This document shows, in pieces, positions 42,152 through 50,537 of a stretch of DNA of 50,537 nucleotides (position 1 is the first letter of the stretch; every line of letters begins with the position of its first letter). The notes under the pieces are model-generated. The model ran no database searches. It saw nothing but the letters and a program-made list of their open reading frames with translations, and had not been told where the DNA came from. The stretch covers positions 1 through 50,537 of the forward strand of contig JAPFQF010000013.1 in the NCBI GenBank assembly GCA_029255365.1, written 5' to 3'. A program made the translations under genes and the position numbers. Source of the stretch: Candidatus Nitrosopumilus sp. Its GTDB lineage: Archaea > Thermoproteota > Nitrososphaeria > Nitrososphaerales > Nitrosopumilaceae.

Positions 42152-42991
42152 CTACGCAAACCCCTTTGCGACTTGCACGTTTTCAAAGTCATCTCGGTCA
42201 TCATCAATCGGGGTCTCAAGAATTATGGGAATTTTTTTCCTGTTGGCAAACTTTACAACGGCTGAAATTCCTTCCACTCCAATTCCGCCCAGTCCCAAAT
42301 GGTAATGTCTATCCAGATTGCAGCCAATTTCCCCCTTGGCATCATTGAGATGAATAATTTTTAAATTATCAATCCCCACATGTTTATCAAATTCAGAAAA
42401 GGTTTTCTTTACATTTTCTTCAGTTTTTAAATCATATCCCGAAACAAACGCATGGCAGGTATCAAGACAAACGCCAAACTTTTTTGCAGGCTTTAGCTGC
42501 TTGAAAATTTCTCCCAACTGTTCAAAGTCAGAACCTACTGAATTTTTTTGTCCTGCGGTATTTTCTAAAAGAATCATTACATCGTTTTTTGCCTTTCCTG
42601 CCTTTGTCAATCCTTCCACCAGCCGTTTAATTCCAGCTTCATCCCCGGTACCCAGATGACTTCCTAGATGTGTTACCAGATATGGGATTCCCAGCTGTGA
42701 GCATCTCTCAGATTCGTCAATCAAAGTTTTAACAGATTTTTCAAACCCGTCATCCTTGGGTGATGCAAGATTTGGTAAATATGGCATGTGCGCGCATGTT
42801 GCAAACCTGTCAATTTTACTTGCCTTTAGCTTTGATTTGAAATTGGCAATGTCTTCTTTTGTGAGTTCTTTTGCATGCCAGCCTCTTGGATTTCTTGTAA
42901 ATATTTGAAATGCGGAACACTCCCTCTCAACTGCGTTATCCACTGATTTGTCAATTGATCCAGATATTGAGACGTGACATCCGACTTGCAT
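42152..42991 (-). CDS. nfo: Endonuclease IV (AP endonuclease)
   Basis: 279 residues from ATG 42991 (MQVGCHVSISGS, the normal family start). The TATA-like taatttaaac at 43014-43023 is 27 bases away and rules against the longer frame from 43039. TIM barrel with metal residues in HMPYLPNLASP, THLGSHLGTG, ENTAGQKNSVGS, CLDTCHAF and IHLNDAKGE. It nicks DNA 5' of abasic sites in base excision repair. It ends 20 bases from the glyS start. Confidence 0.92.
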   Translation of the reverse strand: MQVGCHVSISGSIDKSVDNAVERECSAFQIFTRNPRGWHAKELTKEDIANFKSKLKASKIDRFATCAHMPYLPNLASPKDDGFEKSVKTLIDESERCSQLGIPYLVTHLGSHLGTGDEAGIKRLVEGLTKAGKAKNDVMILLENTAGQKNSVGSDFEQLGEIFKQLKPAKKFGVCLDTCHAFVSGYDLKTEENVKKTFSEFDKHVGIDNLKIIHLNDAKGEIGCNLDRHYHLGLGGIGVEGISAVVKFANRKKIPIILETPIDDDRDDFENVQVAKGFA

Positions 42992-43077
42992 ATGAAACAT
43001 TTTTCTTAAAACATAATTTAAACCAGCGTCAAAATTCAAAAAATCAGATTTTTAAGTAAACCCCGCAAATTACTTTC

Positions 43078-44103
43078 ATGCTTGCACTGGGACAAGATGA
43101 GATTGCAAAATATCCATTTCTGGCAGATGCCGGCCAATATCTGAAAGATCAAGGCTTTTCACTTGAGCAGTTTGGAACAGATCCTGACTTGAGGGATCTT
43201 ATCAGGAAGGCATATGACCGGATTCTGGTGGCAGCAGATGGGAAAATCTACAAGTCTGATCTTGACGGGGATCATGTCTCAAAGGAGGCCGCCCTTCCAC
43301 GGGAAGTCTTTTCGTTTCTGTTGGCTATAGTTCTGCTGAAGCTAAGCGGAATGCATACTCTGATCAAGAGATTTGCACTGGCTGAGGCAAGACGCGCGGA
43401 AAAATATCTGGAAAGAGACCTTGCAAACATCTCAGACGAATCAAAAAACCAGCTTGCAATCAGAGTTATTGATGATCTTTTTTCAGTCCAGGTGGAAAAA
43501 TCTGGCGATTATTTTGTAATTCCTATTTCTGATTATCTAAAACACTCTATTAATTTTCATGAAAGGGAATGGAAGCTAATCAACCGGCATGTGGAAAATG
43601 GCCAAGTTTTTCTTTCGCCACACGAGACAGTCAGATTGATAAGAAAGGAACTGGGAACATACATCAATTCTAAAATTATCAATGCAAGAACACCTACAAT
43701 GATTCCTGGATTTGAAGACTCTGTTAACAAGCTGGTTTTATTGTCAAAAAAGTTTGTAACATACACTGCAACTACCGGGGAATACCCGCCTTGCATAAAA
43801 CATGCAATTGAAATACTTGAAAAAGGCGAAAATCTCCCCCACTCTGGAAGATTCATGCTTGCATCTTTTCTCTTGTCAAAGGGACAGACAGTCCAACAGG
43901 TAGCACCGCTGTTCAAAAATGCACCAGATTACAACGAGCGTGTCACACTATACCAACTCAATCACCTGGCTGGAACATCTGGAAGCGGAACTCAATATTC
44001 TTGTCCTTCTTGTGAGAAACTAAAAACTCAAAGTCTATGCTTTGCCACATCTGAATGCGATAACATCATCAATCCATTACAGTTTGGAAGGAAGAAAAAA
44101 TAA
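43078..44103 (+). CDS. priL: DNA primase large subunit PriL
   Basis: 341 residues, helical N-terminal region then the 4Fe-4S domain with cysteines in EYPPCIKHAIE, CPSCEKLKTQSLC and SECDNIINPLQF. It binds and regulates the small subunit in primer start and length control. The stop codon shares one base with the ATG of priS, so the two subunits are translated together. Confidence 0.9.
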   Translation: MLALGQDEIAKYPFLADAGQYLKDQGFSLEQFGTDPDLRDLIRKAYDRILVAADGKIYKSDLDGDHVSKEAALPREVFSFLLAIVLLKLSGMHTLIKRFALAEARRAEKYLERDLANISDESKNQLAIRVIDDLFSVQVEKSGDYFVIPISDYLKHSINFHEREWKLINRHVENGQVFLSPHETVRLIRKELGTYINSKIINARTPTMIPGFEDSVNKLVLLSKKFVTYTATTGEYPPCIKHAIEILEKGENLPHSGRFMLASFLLSKGQTVQQVAPLFKNAPDYNERVTLYQLNHLAGTSGSGTQYSCPSCEKLKTQSLCFATSECDNIINPLQFGRKKK

Positions 44104-45224
44104 TGCAAGAAGCAGATATATCATTTTTAGAGGACTCGTTCAAAAAATATTACTTTAACCATTTTGATCTGATCAAAGTTCCAGAGAGAACATCTGAGAG
44201 AGAATTTGGATATCAGAAATTTAACTCAGGAATGACCCGCCACATTTCGCTCAAAGACGACAAGGAATTACATCTGTTGCTTATGCAGAATGTCCCGTCT
44301 GATGTCTACTGTTCAAACGCATACTACACATTTCCCAATTTACCAATGAACGAGAAAGATTGGAAGGAGGCAGATCTAATTTTTGACATTGATGCAAAGG
44401 ATCTAAATCTACCATGCAGAGAAAACCATACGGTATCAATTTGCAATGACTGCAATGACGTGTCAAAAAATCTCACACGGTGCTTAAAATGCAATTCTGC
44501 AAAGCTGGAAAAAAAATCCTTGCCGTGTAAAAACTGCATTGATGCATCTAAAATTGAGGTTGAAAAGTTATCAGAGGTTTTGATTAATGATCTTGCAATA
44601 GATGAAGAAAATATCCAGGTATATTTTTCAGGTAATGAGGGATTTCATGTCTATGTGTATGGTTCACAATTTCAAGAGATTGGATCCAGGGAGAGATCAG
44701 AGTTGACTGATTATATCTCATTGCGTGGGGCTATTCCTGAAACATTCGGGATGAGAAAACTCAAACAAGACCGTGCATCTTTTCCAGATTTTGACGAAAA
44801 TGGATGGCGGGGCAGATTCTCAAAACATGTTTTTGGTTCAAAATCAAAACGCTCAAAAATTATCACAGAACTGATTGCAAACGGCTATTCGTCTTTTCAA
44901 AAAACTCTGGATGATGCGTCAGAAAACATTGGCGTAAAGATTGATCCAAACGTGACCATGGACATTCACAGAATCTTTAGGCTGCCCGGTTCCATTAACA
45001 GCAAGAGCGGCCTTACAAAGATCCGCTGTGATGACCTGATAAAGTTTGATCCGTATGTGGAAGCGTCTTTTCTCAGCGATGACACGGTGGAAGTTTTTGC
45101 AAATTCCCCCATAGAGTTCAAATTGAAAAGCAAAAAGTTTGGCCCGTACCTGGGTGAAAAAGTAACAGTCCCGACATTTGCAGCAGCATACATGATCTGT
45201 AAAAAACTTGCTAGAATAGCTTGA
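44103..45224 (+). CDS. priS: DNA primase small (catalytic) subunit PriS
   Basis: 373 residues. Catalytic aspartates Asp95 and Asp97 (LIFDIDAKDL), nucleotide-binding SGNEGFHVYVYG, and a later DIHRIFRLPGS. A zinc knuckle insertion with cysteines CNDCNDVSKNLTRCLKCNS and CKNC follows the first motif. It makes RNA/DNA primers at replication forks with PriL. The start overlaps priL by one base. Confidence 0.93.
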   Translation: MQEADISFLEDSFKKYYFNHFDLIKVPERTSEREFGYQKFNSGMTRHISLKDDKELHLLLMQNVPSDVYCSNAYYTFPNLPMNEKDWKEADLIFDIDAKDLNLPCRENHTVSICNDCNDVSKNLTRCLKCNSAKLEKKSLPCKNCIDASKIEVEKLSEVLINDLAIDEENIQVYFSGNEGFHVYVYGSQFQEIGSRERSELTDYISLRGAIPETFGMRKLKQDRASFPDFDENGWRGRFSKHVFGSKSKRSKIITELIANGYSSFQKTLDDASENIGVKIDPNVTMDIHRIFRLPGSINSKSGLTKIRCDDLIKFDPYVEASFLSDDTVEVFANSPIEFKLKSKKFGPYLGEKVTVPTFAAAYMICKKLARIA

Positions 45225-45271
45225 TTTTGCTGGTAAGACATTAATTCACCAAATCTTAAGAAAATTCAGTT

Positions 45272-48127
45272 TTGTATAGCGCCTCCACTGACAAGCAAAC
45301 GCCACCTCCTGATGCTGGAAAATACATCAGATTAGGTATTGTTGCAATTATTGGAATTGTGATTTTCACCATGGTGGGAAATCAGGCAGTTATACTATCA
45401 ATGAATTTTACCGAGTTTGGCGATCAATTTACCAAGCCTCTCTACTATACGCTTGTTTCCGCAATAATTCTGTCTGCGATTGCCCTTATCAGGGTGAATA
45501 TTGTAGGAAGATCTTCAATTTTCTGGTATGCAATTAGTACTGGGATTGGATTTTTAGGAAGCGGAGGACAACAATTTGTCTCAAATGCACTGACAAGTTT
45601 TAAAGATTACAAGTTATCATCATTACAATTCATAGTCTGGCAAATTACAAAGATCCTGCTTTTCGGAGCTTTCTTTGCAAATATTATGTTTGGATTTGCA
45701 GCCATGTCATTTATTGACGGAAATACTTTGGGGCTGGAAAATATCCCGTCATTGTTTACCTTACCTTTTGTAACTCCTGACAACGATCCAAACTATGCGG
45801 CAGAAAATGTGGTTCCGATGATTCCGGCTTTGGTAATACTGATTCCCCCACTGCTTGCAGCGGTAGGACTCCGTCTGGTTTTGTATGTTGGAATTCACAG
45901 AATAATTAACGTAATCACCTCTTTTCTAAAAGATTCCAACGAAGGCAAACCACGATATCTAAACTATGTTTCAACCATTGAGGGAATAATCGGCATCGGC
46001 ATAATTTGGGTAGGCTTTAATCTATTTTTCACAGATCAGATTGACTATAACACACGGTATGTAATCGGAGGCACTCTTGTAATCGGCTTTGCTTTGATTG
46101 TATTCTCAGTTGTTGACAGAATTAGAGCGCGCGTTCTCACTCATATGTTTAAGAGAGACGTATACGTCAGATTTTTAACAATTATTGCAATTGCAATTGT
46201 TGTTGCAGGAGTTGTTTCAGTAAACAACAGCATTGCCGATGCAAAGAAAATTGAATTTTTAGGGCCGTACACTGCTCAACAAATTGGAGTAAATCGCTAT
46301 CTTGGGGAACTAAACGACGTAAAAGAAAATATCCATGATGTCCAGTTGACATCTGTTTCTGCAAATAACATTAAAAACTATGTAAGGCAAAACAGTGACG
46401 TTCTTGATGTGATTCGAGTATGGGATTGGGAGGCAGCTTTTGCCAAACTAAAGCCTGAGATAGGTTTGATTCCATATGTTGACTTTGAAGACAACGACAT
46501 TCTTCGCTTTAACAATACTTTATACTGGACTGCCTCAATGAAGCCAATTTTGCCTACATCTGTCAGCCTTGAAAACAAGTGGTACAACGAGCATCTTGTT
46601 TATACCCACGCACCTAATGGATTTCTTACCCTGGAGGCAACTGACGGACAGATTGTTGACAGCGGCAAATTTTTCAAACAAAGGGAAATCTACTACGGTG
46701 AAGGGGGACTGTTTGAGCAGACCTGGTCTGCTTATCCTAATTCAAGGGGGGGCAACAGTGCAGAACTTGGAGGGGCATTATATTCGGGTTTAGGCGGATT
46801 GGATGTCTCACCGCCTTTGAGTTGGATATTTGAGCCAAACTTTTTGCTGTCATTTCCAGGCGAGTCAGTACACATTATGAGATACAAAGACGTGCATGAC
46901 AGAATGGAAACTCTGTATCCCTATTTCCTATATGACTTGTTTGGAAAAGAACTGGACTCGGTCCCTGTAACTGATGGAGAAAATTCATACTGGCTAATTC
47001 CACTGATCATTGGATTTGATACGGGAGACGTTCCTTGGTCTGTTGGAAATCCATACTTGCGTTTAGTAGGCTATGCACTTGTTGATGCCTACAACGGTGA
47101 TATACAACTATTAAAAACTGGAGATGATTTCTTTACTGACATGTTTGCCAGTCAGTACAAAGAACAGTTCCAACCAATACCTGCATGGCTGGAAGAACAG
47201 ATACGATATCCAGTAGAGTTATTCAACTGGAAGACAGAGATGTATAATATTTACCATGTAACTGACGTTGAGACATTCATTCAGGCAAATGAATTCTATG
47301 AAATTCCACGCGGCCTTGAGACATATTTTGTTGAAGCAAAACCACCCGGATTTGAACAAACAGAATTCCTGGGATTGCTTTCGTTGGAGTTAAGGGGATC
47401 ACAGGGTAGAAACCTTGCAGGCTACATGATAGTGGAAAATGATCTTGACAGACTGGGGGACATGCAGTTCTATGAAGTCCCATTAAATTCTACAACCAAA
47501 CTAATTGGTCCTACGGCAGTCGGAGAAGCACTTGACAGAGATCCAGAATTTGCCCAACTAAAGACTCTGTTGAGAAACCCGAGAATCGGCGATAATATTT
47601 TGTATCGTGTAGGTGATCACGATGTATACTTTATTCCTGTATATACTGCAGGTGCTGGCGGTGTAGTTGCACAACTGGGAACTATCGCAGCAGTGGGTGC
47701 TGCATTTAACGGAGAATATTTCGTCGGATTGGGCCAAACCCAAGAAGAAGCATTTGAGGCATACTTGAAGAAAGTTTCAGGAGTGGCATTAACTACAACT
47801 ACCGCTGATGATGATTATGTTGAATTAGTCAGAAGTGACAGAATTGATATAATAAAATCGGTGTTTGAAACAAACGGAATTTCTGTTTCCGAACCTACAT
47901 CCATCCAGATACCATTATCGTTCAATGAGGGGGAACTCTTCTTCTTTACTGAAAGTGATCGAGCAGATGCTGAAAAGTTCCTATCTGAATTCATTGATGA
48001 CTTTGTAAAGCCACGCAGTGACAGAGTATTCATGTGGCAAGAGGATACCAATCTCAACATTGGATCTGTGTATGTAAAAGACGGACTTGCTGAGATACAC
48101 TATGTCTCAATTGAGGTAGGCAACTAG
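45272..48127 (+). CDS. UPF0182-family large membrane protein
   Basis: 951 residues from TTG 45272. Seven or so membrane helices in the first 330 residues (for example IRLGIVAIIGIVIFTMVG; VYVRFLTIIAIAIVVAGVVS), then a very long extracellular part (about 335-950) with the UPF0182 features IRVWDWEAAFAKL, PHA-type HAPNGFLTLE and FEQTEFLGL. The function of this family is unknown. It ends directly at the start of the amidotransferase gene. Confidence 0.88.
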   Translation: MYSASTDKQTPPPDAGKYIRLGIVAIIGIVIFTMVGNQAVILSMNFTEFGDQFTKPLYYTLVSAIILSAIALIRVNIVGRSSIFWYAISTGIGFLGSGGQQFVSNALTSFKDYKLSSLQFIVWQITKILLFGAFFANIMFGFAAMSFIDGNTLGLENIPSLFTLPFVTPDNDPNYAAENVVPMIPALVILIPPLLAAVGLRLVLYVGIHRIINVITSFLKDSNEGKPRYLNYVSTIEGIIGIGIIWVGFNLFFTDQIDYNTRYVIGGTLVIGFALIVFSVVDRIRARVLTHMFKRDVYVRFLTIIAIAIVVAGVVSVNNSIADAKKIEFLGPYTAQQIGVNRYLGELNDVKENIHDVQLTSVSANNIKNYVRQNSDVLDVIRVWDWEAAFAKLKPEIGLIPYVDFEDNDILRFNNTLYWTASMKPILPTSVSLENKWYNEHLVYTHAPNGFLTLEATDGQIVDSGKFFKQREIYYGEGGLFEQTWSAYPNSRGGNSAELGGALYSGLGGLDVSPPLSWIFEPNFLLSFPGESVHIMRYKDVHDRMETLYPYFLYDLFGKELDSVPVTDGENSYWLIPLIIGFDTGDVPWSVGNPYLRLVGYALVDAYNGDIQLLKTGDDFFTDMFASQYKEQFQPIPAWLEEQIRYPVELFNWKTEMYNIYHVTDVETFIQANEFYEIPRGLETYFVEAKPPGFEQTEFLGLLSLELRGSQGRNLAGYMIVENDLDRLGDMQFYEVPLNSTTKLIGPTAVGEALDRDPEFAQLKTLLRNPRIGDNILYRVGDHDVYFIPVYTAGAGGVVAQLGTIAAVGAAFNGEYFVGLGQTQEEAFEAYLKKVSGVALTTTTADDDYVELVRSDRIDIIKSVFETNGISVSEPTSIQIPLSFNEGELFFFTESDRADAEKFLSEFIDDFVKPRSDRVFMWQEDTNLNIGSVYVKDGLAEIHYVSIEVGN

Positions 48128-48670
48128 TTGCTTCTTGTTGTTGATAACGGCTCTATCTATACAAAACAGTTGACTGATTTTTTAAGTGACAAAAGTATTT
48201 CGTTTGAGATACAATCCCCACAGATTCTGAACTTGGATTCACTTTCAAACTATGATTCTTTCATACTTTCTGGAAGGAGAAAAAATGAAAAAAAGGTCAA
48301 TGAAATCAATTCCAAAATTATACGACATTGCATTAAAAATGATAAAAAGTTACTCGGAATTTGTTACGGTGCAGAAATTTTGGCACTCACTTTGGGTGGA
48401 ACAATTAAAAAAACCCTTCATCTGTACAGAGGAACTGAAACAGTTCAAACTTTAAAAAATACTCCAATATGCGGTGATTCTTTAGAAGTATTTGAAAGTC
48501 ATAGCTATGAGATATCCAAATTGCCCAGTGTTTTAGTTACTCTTGCTGAATCAAAAAACTGTAAAAATGAAATTATTCAATATGAGAAAAAACCAATTTT
48601 TGGAACTCAGTTTCATCCGGAAATGAGTCAGGATGGAAATAATCTGATTGAAAAATTCTGCTCTCTTTGA
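48128..48670 (+). CDS. Class-I glutamine amidotransferase domain protein
   Basis: 180 residues from TTG 48128, which directly follows the UPF0182 stop, so the two are one transcript. Catalytic triad: Cys79 (GICYGAE), His163 and Glu165 (TQFHPEMS). It is close to GuaA/TrpG amidotransferase chains, which give ammonia to a partner enzyme. No synthase partner is encoded next to it; it may serve the separate GMP synthase subunit elsewhere. The SGRR in place of a typical SGGP oxyanion loop near residue 48 is unusual. Confidence 0.85.
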   Translation: MLLVVDNGSIYTKQLTDFLSDKSISFEIQSPQILNLDSLSNYDSFILSGRRKNEKKVNEINSKIIRHCIKNDKKLLGICYGAEILALTLGGTIKKTLHLYRGTETVQTLKNTPICGDSLEVFESHSYEISKLPSVLVTLAESKNCKNEIIQYEKKPIFGTQFHPEMSQDGNNLIEKFCSL

Positions 48671-48704
48671 TTGATTTTAATAACTCTGAGAATTTCTTAA
48701 TTTT

Positions 48705-49667
48705 ATGGGGGAAGAAAACCATGAATTACTTTTGCCCCTTGTAGATGATGAAAATATTTGCCTTCCTTTGCCAATTAACGTGGTATCAAAATACTGGAAT
48801 GTTGATTTGCCTATGGAAGAAGCTATAGAATCTGCAAAAAAATATTCTGGATTTGATGGCAGCATCCTAATTGAGGGAATAGAATCTGCAGAAAGACATG
48901 GCTTGACATGCAAAATAGTTCATTCGTCTCTAAATGAACTAAAGAAAGTCATTGATTTGGGAATTCCGCCAATTGTCATCCTTCCAGGAATTCCTGAAAT
49001 CACGCAACATGCATCTGTAATTACCGGCTATGACCAGCAAGAAAAAACAATTCTACATTACATCCAAAAAGGCAATCAGGACGGGGAACAGCAGGAAGGA
49101 GCAATTCCTCAGGGTATTTTTGAGAAAGAATGGTCCGAAGAAGGAAAACTGCTGATCATTTTGGCCCCTTCGGATATTTTGTCATCTGTGAGCCTTGAAA
49201 ATGACTCTGGCGACAAATCAAACAGGCTATGTCTTGTATCTGAAAAACACAGTGTTTTAAAAAATACATCTGAGGCACTTGAATCGCTGAAACAAGCTAT
49301 GAATCTTGATGGAAACAATCCGACAGCTCTGAATCTGTTTGGTGCAATGCTCAATGCCCAAAACTCTCCTGACTGCGTGAAATATTATGAAAAATGTCTG
49401 CAAATCAACAGCAGATCATACCTGGCATATGCCGGCCTGGGAAATTTTTATCTTAAAGCAAACCAGTTTGAAAAAGCAGAAAATTATTACGCCAAGGCCA
49501 TTGAGATTAATTCAAAAAGATCCGCAAAAATTTACAAAAATCGTGCATATCTTAGGGAAAAACAAAACAATAATTCTGGAGCAAAAGATGATCTCAAAAA
49601 TTATTTAAAATATTACCCAAAAGCTCCTGACAGAGGAATTATAGAGCAGGCAATCAGAGAATTATAA
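48705..49667 (+). CDS. C39-like cysteine peptidase fold fused to TPR repeats
   Basis: 320 residues. About 1-150: a papain-like C39 pattern with Cys19 (DENICLPLPINVVSKYW; family CGPxxLxxVLxYW), later QHASVITGYD with the His. The usual glutamine before the cysteine is not clear, and Gly after it is Leu. About 180-310: three TPR units (ALNLFGAMLNAQ, AYAGLGNFYLKANQFEKAENYY, IYKNRAYLREKQNNNSGAKDDL). There is no signal peptide, so it is cytoplasmic. Peptidase activity is possible, not certain. Confidence 0.7.
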   Translation: MGEENHELLLPLVDDENICLPLPINVVSKYWNVDLPMEEAIESAKKYSGFDGSILIEGIESAERHGLTCKIVHSSLNELKKVIDLGIPPIVILPGIPEITQHASVITGYDQQEKTILHYIQKGNQDGEQQEGAIPQGIFEKEWSEEGKLLIILAPSDILSSVSLENDSGDKSNRLCLVSEKHSVLKNTSEALESLKQAMNLDGNNPTALNLFGAMLNAQNSPDCVKYYEKCLQINSRSYLAYAGLGNFYLKANQFEKAENYYAKAIEINSKRSAKIYKNRAYLREKQNNNSGAKDDLKNYLKYYPKAPDRGIIEQAIREL

Positions 49668-49741
49668 TGCGGAGTGCGGGATTTGAACCCGCGGCCTTCA
49701 GCTTGGGAAGCTGACATCTTACCAGGCTAGACAAACTCCGC
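49668..49741 (-). tRNA. tRNA-Gly (anticodon CCC)
   Basis: A full cloverleaf on the minus strand: acceptor GCGGAGT/ACTCCGC, anticodon stem TCAGC/GCTGA with loop TTCCCAA (anticodon CCC), T-arm GCGGGTTCAAATCCCGC, discriminator A. CCA is not encoded. There is no intron in the anticodon loop. The TATA-like element at 49764-49773 lies about 27 bases upstream. Confidence 0.95.
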
Positions 49742-49763
49742 CCAGATCATCTTCATCAATCAT

Positions 49764-49773
49764 GATTAAATAT
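49764..49773. promoter_or_regulatory. Shared TATA element, tRNA-Gly and zinc-ribbon gene
   Basis: gattaaatat is centred about 27 bases from the tRNA-Gly 5' end (49741) and 25 bases from the ATG at 49794 on the other strand. It can serve as TBP site in both directions. Confidence 0.5.
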
Positions 49774-49793
49774 CTTAATTGATATCCCAAAAC

Positions 49794-49967
49794 ATGGATG
49801 CAAGATGTCCCGAATGCGAGAAAGTTGCAATATTGGATGACGATATCACCAATGTGAAATGCCCTCATTGCAATTTTGAGGCAGATTATGAAACCTATAT
49901 TGAAATTATGAAAGATCAGGCAATCAACATGTCGTCAGAGTATATTCCAGACAGACCTGGAATCTAA
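49794..49967 (+). CDS. Mini zinc-ribbon protein
   Basis: 57 residues from ATG 49794, leaderless relative to the TATA at 49764-49773 (an upstream ATA/ATT would be needed for a longer form). Cys5-x2-Cys8 and Cys23-x2-Cys26 (CPHCNFEAD) make one zinc ribbon; an acidic helix follows. Similar mini-ribbons act with transcription or translation machinery. It ends against a second mini-ribbon gene on the other strand, with no base between the stops. Confidence 0.7.
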   Translation: MDARCPECEKVAILDDDITNVKCPHCNFEADYETYIEIMKDQAINMSSEYIPDRPGI

Positions 49968-50090
49968 CTACCAATAGTTTCCCTTATCAGAGCAATCCAA
50001 ATGAGCTCCGCAATTTGGACAAAACATATGGCATGCTTGCATGTCCACCATTTTACTATCGCATCTTGGACATCTTATCTCTTCAACCAT
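49968..50090 (-). CDS. Mini zinc-ribbon protein (40 residues)
   Basis: A 40-residue product from ATG 50090, beginning MVEEIRCPRCDSKM. Cys7-x2-Cys10 and Cys24-x2-Cys27 (CPNCGAHLDC) form a zinc ribbon, with extra Cys20 and Cys33. The TATA-like atttaaaaat at 50111-50120 sits 25 bases upstream, which selects this ATG over the one at 50099. Its stop abuts that of the mini-ribbon gene on the plus strand. Function unknown. Confidence 0.7.
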   Translation of the reverse strand: MVEEIRCPRCDSKMVDMQACHMFCPNCGAHLDCSDKGNYW

Positions 50091-50110
50091 GCCTACCATT
50101 GTTAATCTTG

Positions 50111-50120
50111 ATTTAAAAAT
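50111..50120 (-). promoter_or_regulatory. TATA box of the 40-residue zinc-ribbon gene
   Basis: The run atttaaaaat is centred 25 bases from the minus-strand ATG at 50090, which would give a leaderless mRNA. Confidence 0.45.
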
Positions 50121-50164
50121 AATGTCCAAAGGTTAATTAGTCGTTCAACTTTTTTTTGGAATAA

Positions 50165-50537
50165 TTGGCAAACTTTAAACTTACAATTTCTGACATAAAG
50201 GGAAAATCAGTTTCAAAAGAACTCAAAGACAGTGATGCCAATCCGTTAATAGGATTGCAGTTAGGAAATGAGACTGATGCATCAATTGTAGGATTGACTG
50301 GAAAATTAAGACTTACTGGAGGCAGTGACAAGTCTGGAGTTCCGATGAGAAGCGATCTTCATGGCGGAGCAAGAAAAAGAGTCTTGCTTGTCAAAGGTGT
50401 TGGTTTACAAGATGCAGAACATGGAACACGAAAAAGAAAACTAATGAGAGGAAATCTGGTATCAGAAGAAATCTATCAAGTAAATTGTAAATTTGATGGA
50501 GAATTACCAGTTGAAGCTCCTGCAGAAGAAAAAACTT
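50165..50537 (+). CDS. rps6e: 30S ribosomal protein S6e (5' part, runs off the window)
   Basis: From TTG 50165 the frame is open to the window end (124 codons): MANFKLTISDIKGKSV start, IGLQLGNETDASIVGL, TGGSDKSGVPMRSDL and the basic GGARKRVLLVKGVG, GTRKRKLMRGN segments of S6e. It is a small-subunit protein binding rRNA. The archaeal protein is about 125-135 residues, so the cut is near the stop. A TATA-like gttaattag is about 29 bases upstream. Confidence 0.92.
   Translation, partial: MANFKLTISDIKGKSVSKELKDSDANPLIGLQLGNETDASIVGLTGKLRLTGGSDKSGVPMRSDLHGGARKRVLLVKGVGLQDAEHGTRKRKLMRGNLVSEEIYQVNCKFDGELPVEAPAEEKT

Noticed and set aside
1-50537. CRISPR arrays, transposons, phage genes, integrase sites
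   Set aside because: No regularly spaced repeats, transposase or integrase motifs were seen, and codon and base use look even across the window.

Overview
The window is chromosomal DNA from an ammonia-oxidising-type archaeon of the phylum Nitrososphaerota (Thaumarchaeota), most likely a Nitrosopumilus/Nitrosarchaeum relative. This rests on AT-rich dense coding, TATA boxes about 25 bases upstream of start codons (leaderless mRNAs, often TTG or GTG starts), and a gene set typical of that group: two ESCRT-III-like CdvB proteins, TFB, PriS/PriL primase, HTH_45 regulators, AcnX-type phosphomevalonate dehydratase, a ThiI-like THUMP protein, ribosomal protein S6e, and many small zinc-ribbon proteins. 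No insertion sequence, prophage, CRISPR array or rRNA was seen.

Layout. 0-6.4 kb: a secreted cyclophilin fusion, type-II NADH dehydrogenase, an ACT-like protein, an Hsp20 / stand-alone VAT-N / small CxxC cluster, and TFB. 6.5-11.5 kb: small proteins, a fluoride channel, hemerythrin, APS kinase converging on CysQ, and an SDR. 11.6-14.5 kb: a candidate structured RNA with its own promoter and T-rich end, then a CdvB paralogue flanked by coiled-coil and zinc-ribbon proteins. 14.7-17.2 kb: a winged-helix regulator, a membrane-anchored winged-helix protein and a secreted helical protein. 17.2-19.5 kb: QueE, FolE and QueC for preQ0 (archaeosine) synthesis. 19.5-26.7 kb: homoserine kinase, GPN GTPase, a flippase-like membrane protein, an SDR, a glycosyltransferase and a ThiI-like protein without a PP-loop. 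26.8-28.7 kb: CysH and Sat, which with CysC and CysQ complete both branches from sulfate. 29-36 kb: endonuclease III, both phosphomevalonate dehydratase subunits, NFACT/RqcH, an EMC6-like membrane protein and cobalamin methyltransferases CbiT, CbiL and CbiF. 36-40.6 kb: a racemase-fold protein lacking both catalytic cysteines, the second CdvB, a Dpm1-GtrA fusion, and two truncated-looking surface-protein genes meeting head to head near 39.47-39.49 kb. 40.6-50.5 kb: glycyl-tRNA synthetase, endonuclease IV, PriL-PriS, UPF0182, a glutamine amidotransferase, a C39-like/TPR protein, tRNA-Gly(CCC), two mini zinc ribbons and the 5' part of the S6e gene.

The most noteworthy items are the candidate structured RNA at about 11.61-11.74 kb, the head-to-head truncated genes at 39.47 kb, the racemase-like protein with both Cys replaced by Ser, the free-standing VAT-N domain beside Hsp20, the ThiI-like protein with an erased PP-loop, and several very small genes (22-50 residues) supported by well-placed promoters. 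Function calls rest on motif reading by eye; no database search was possible.
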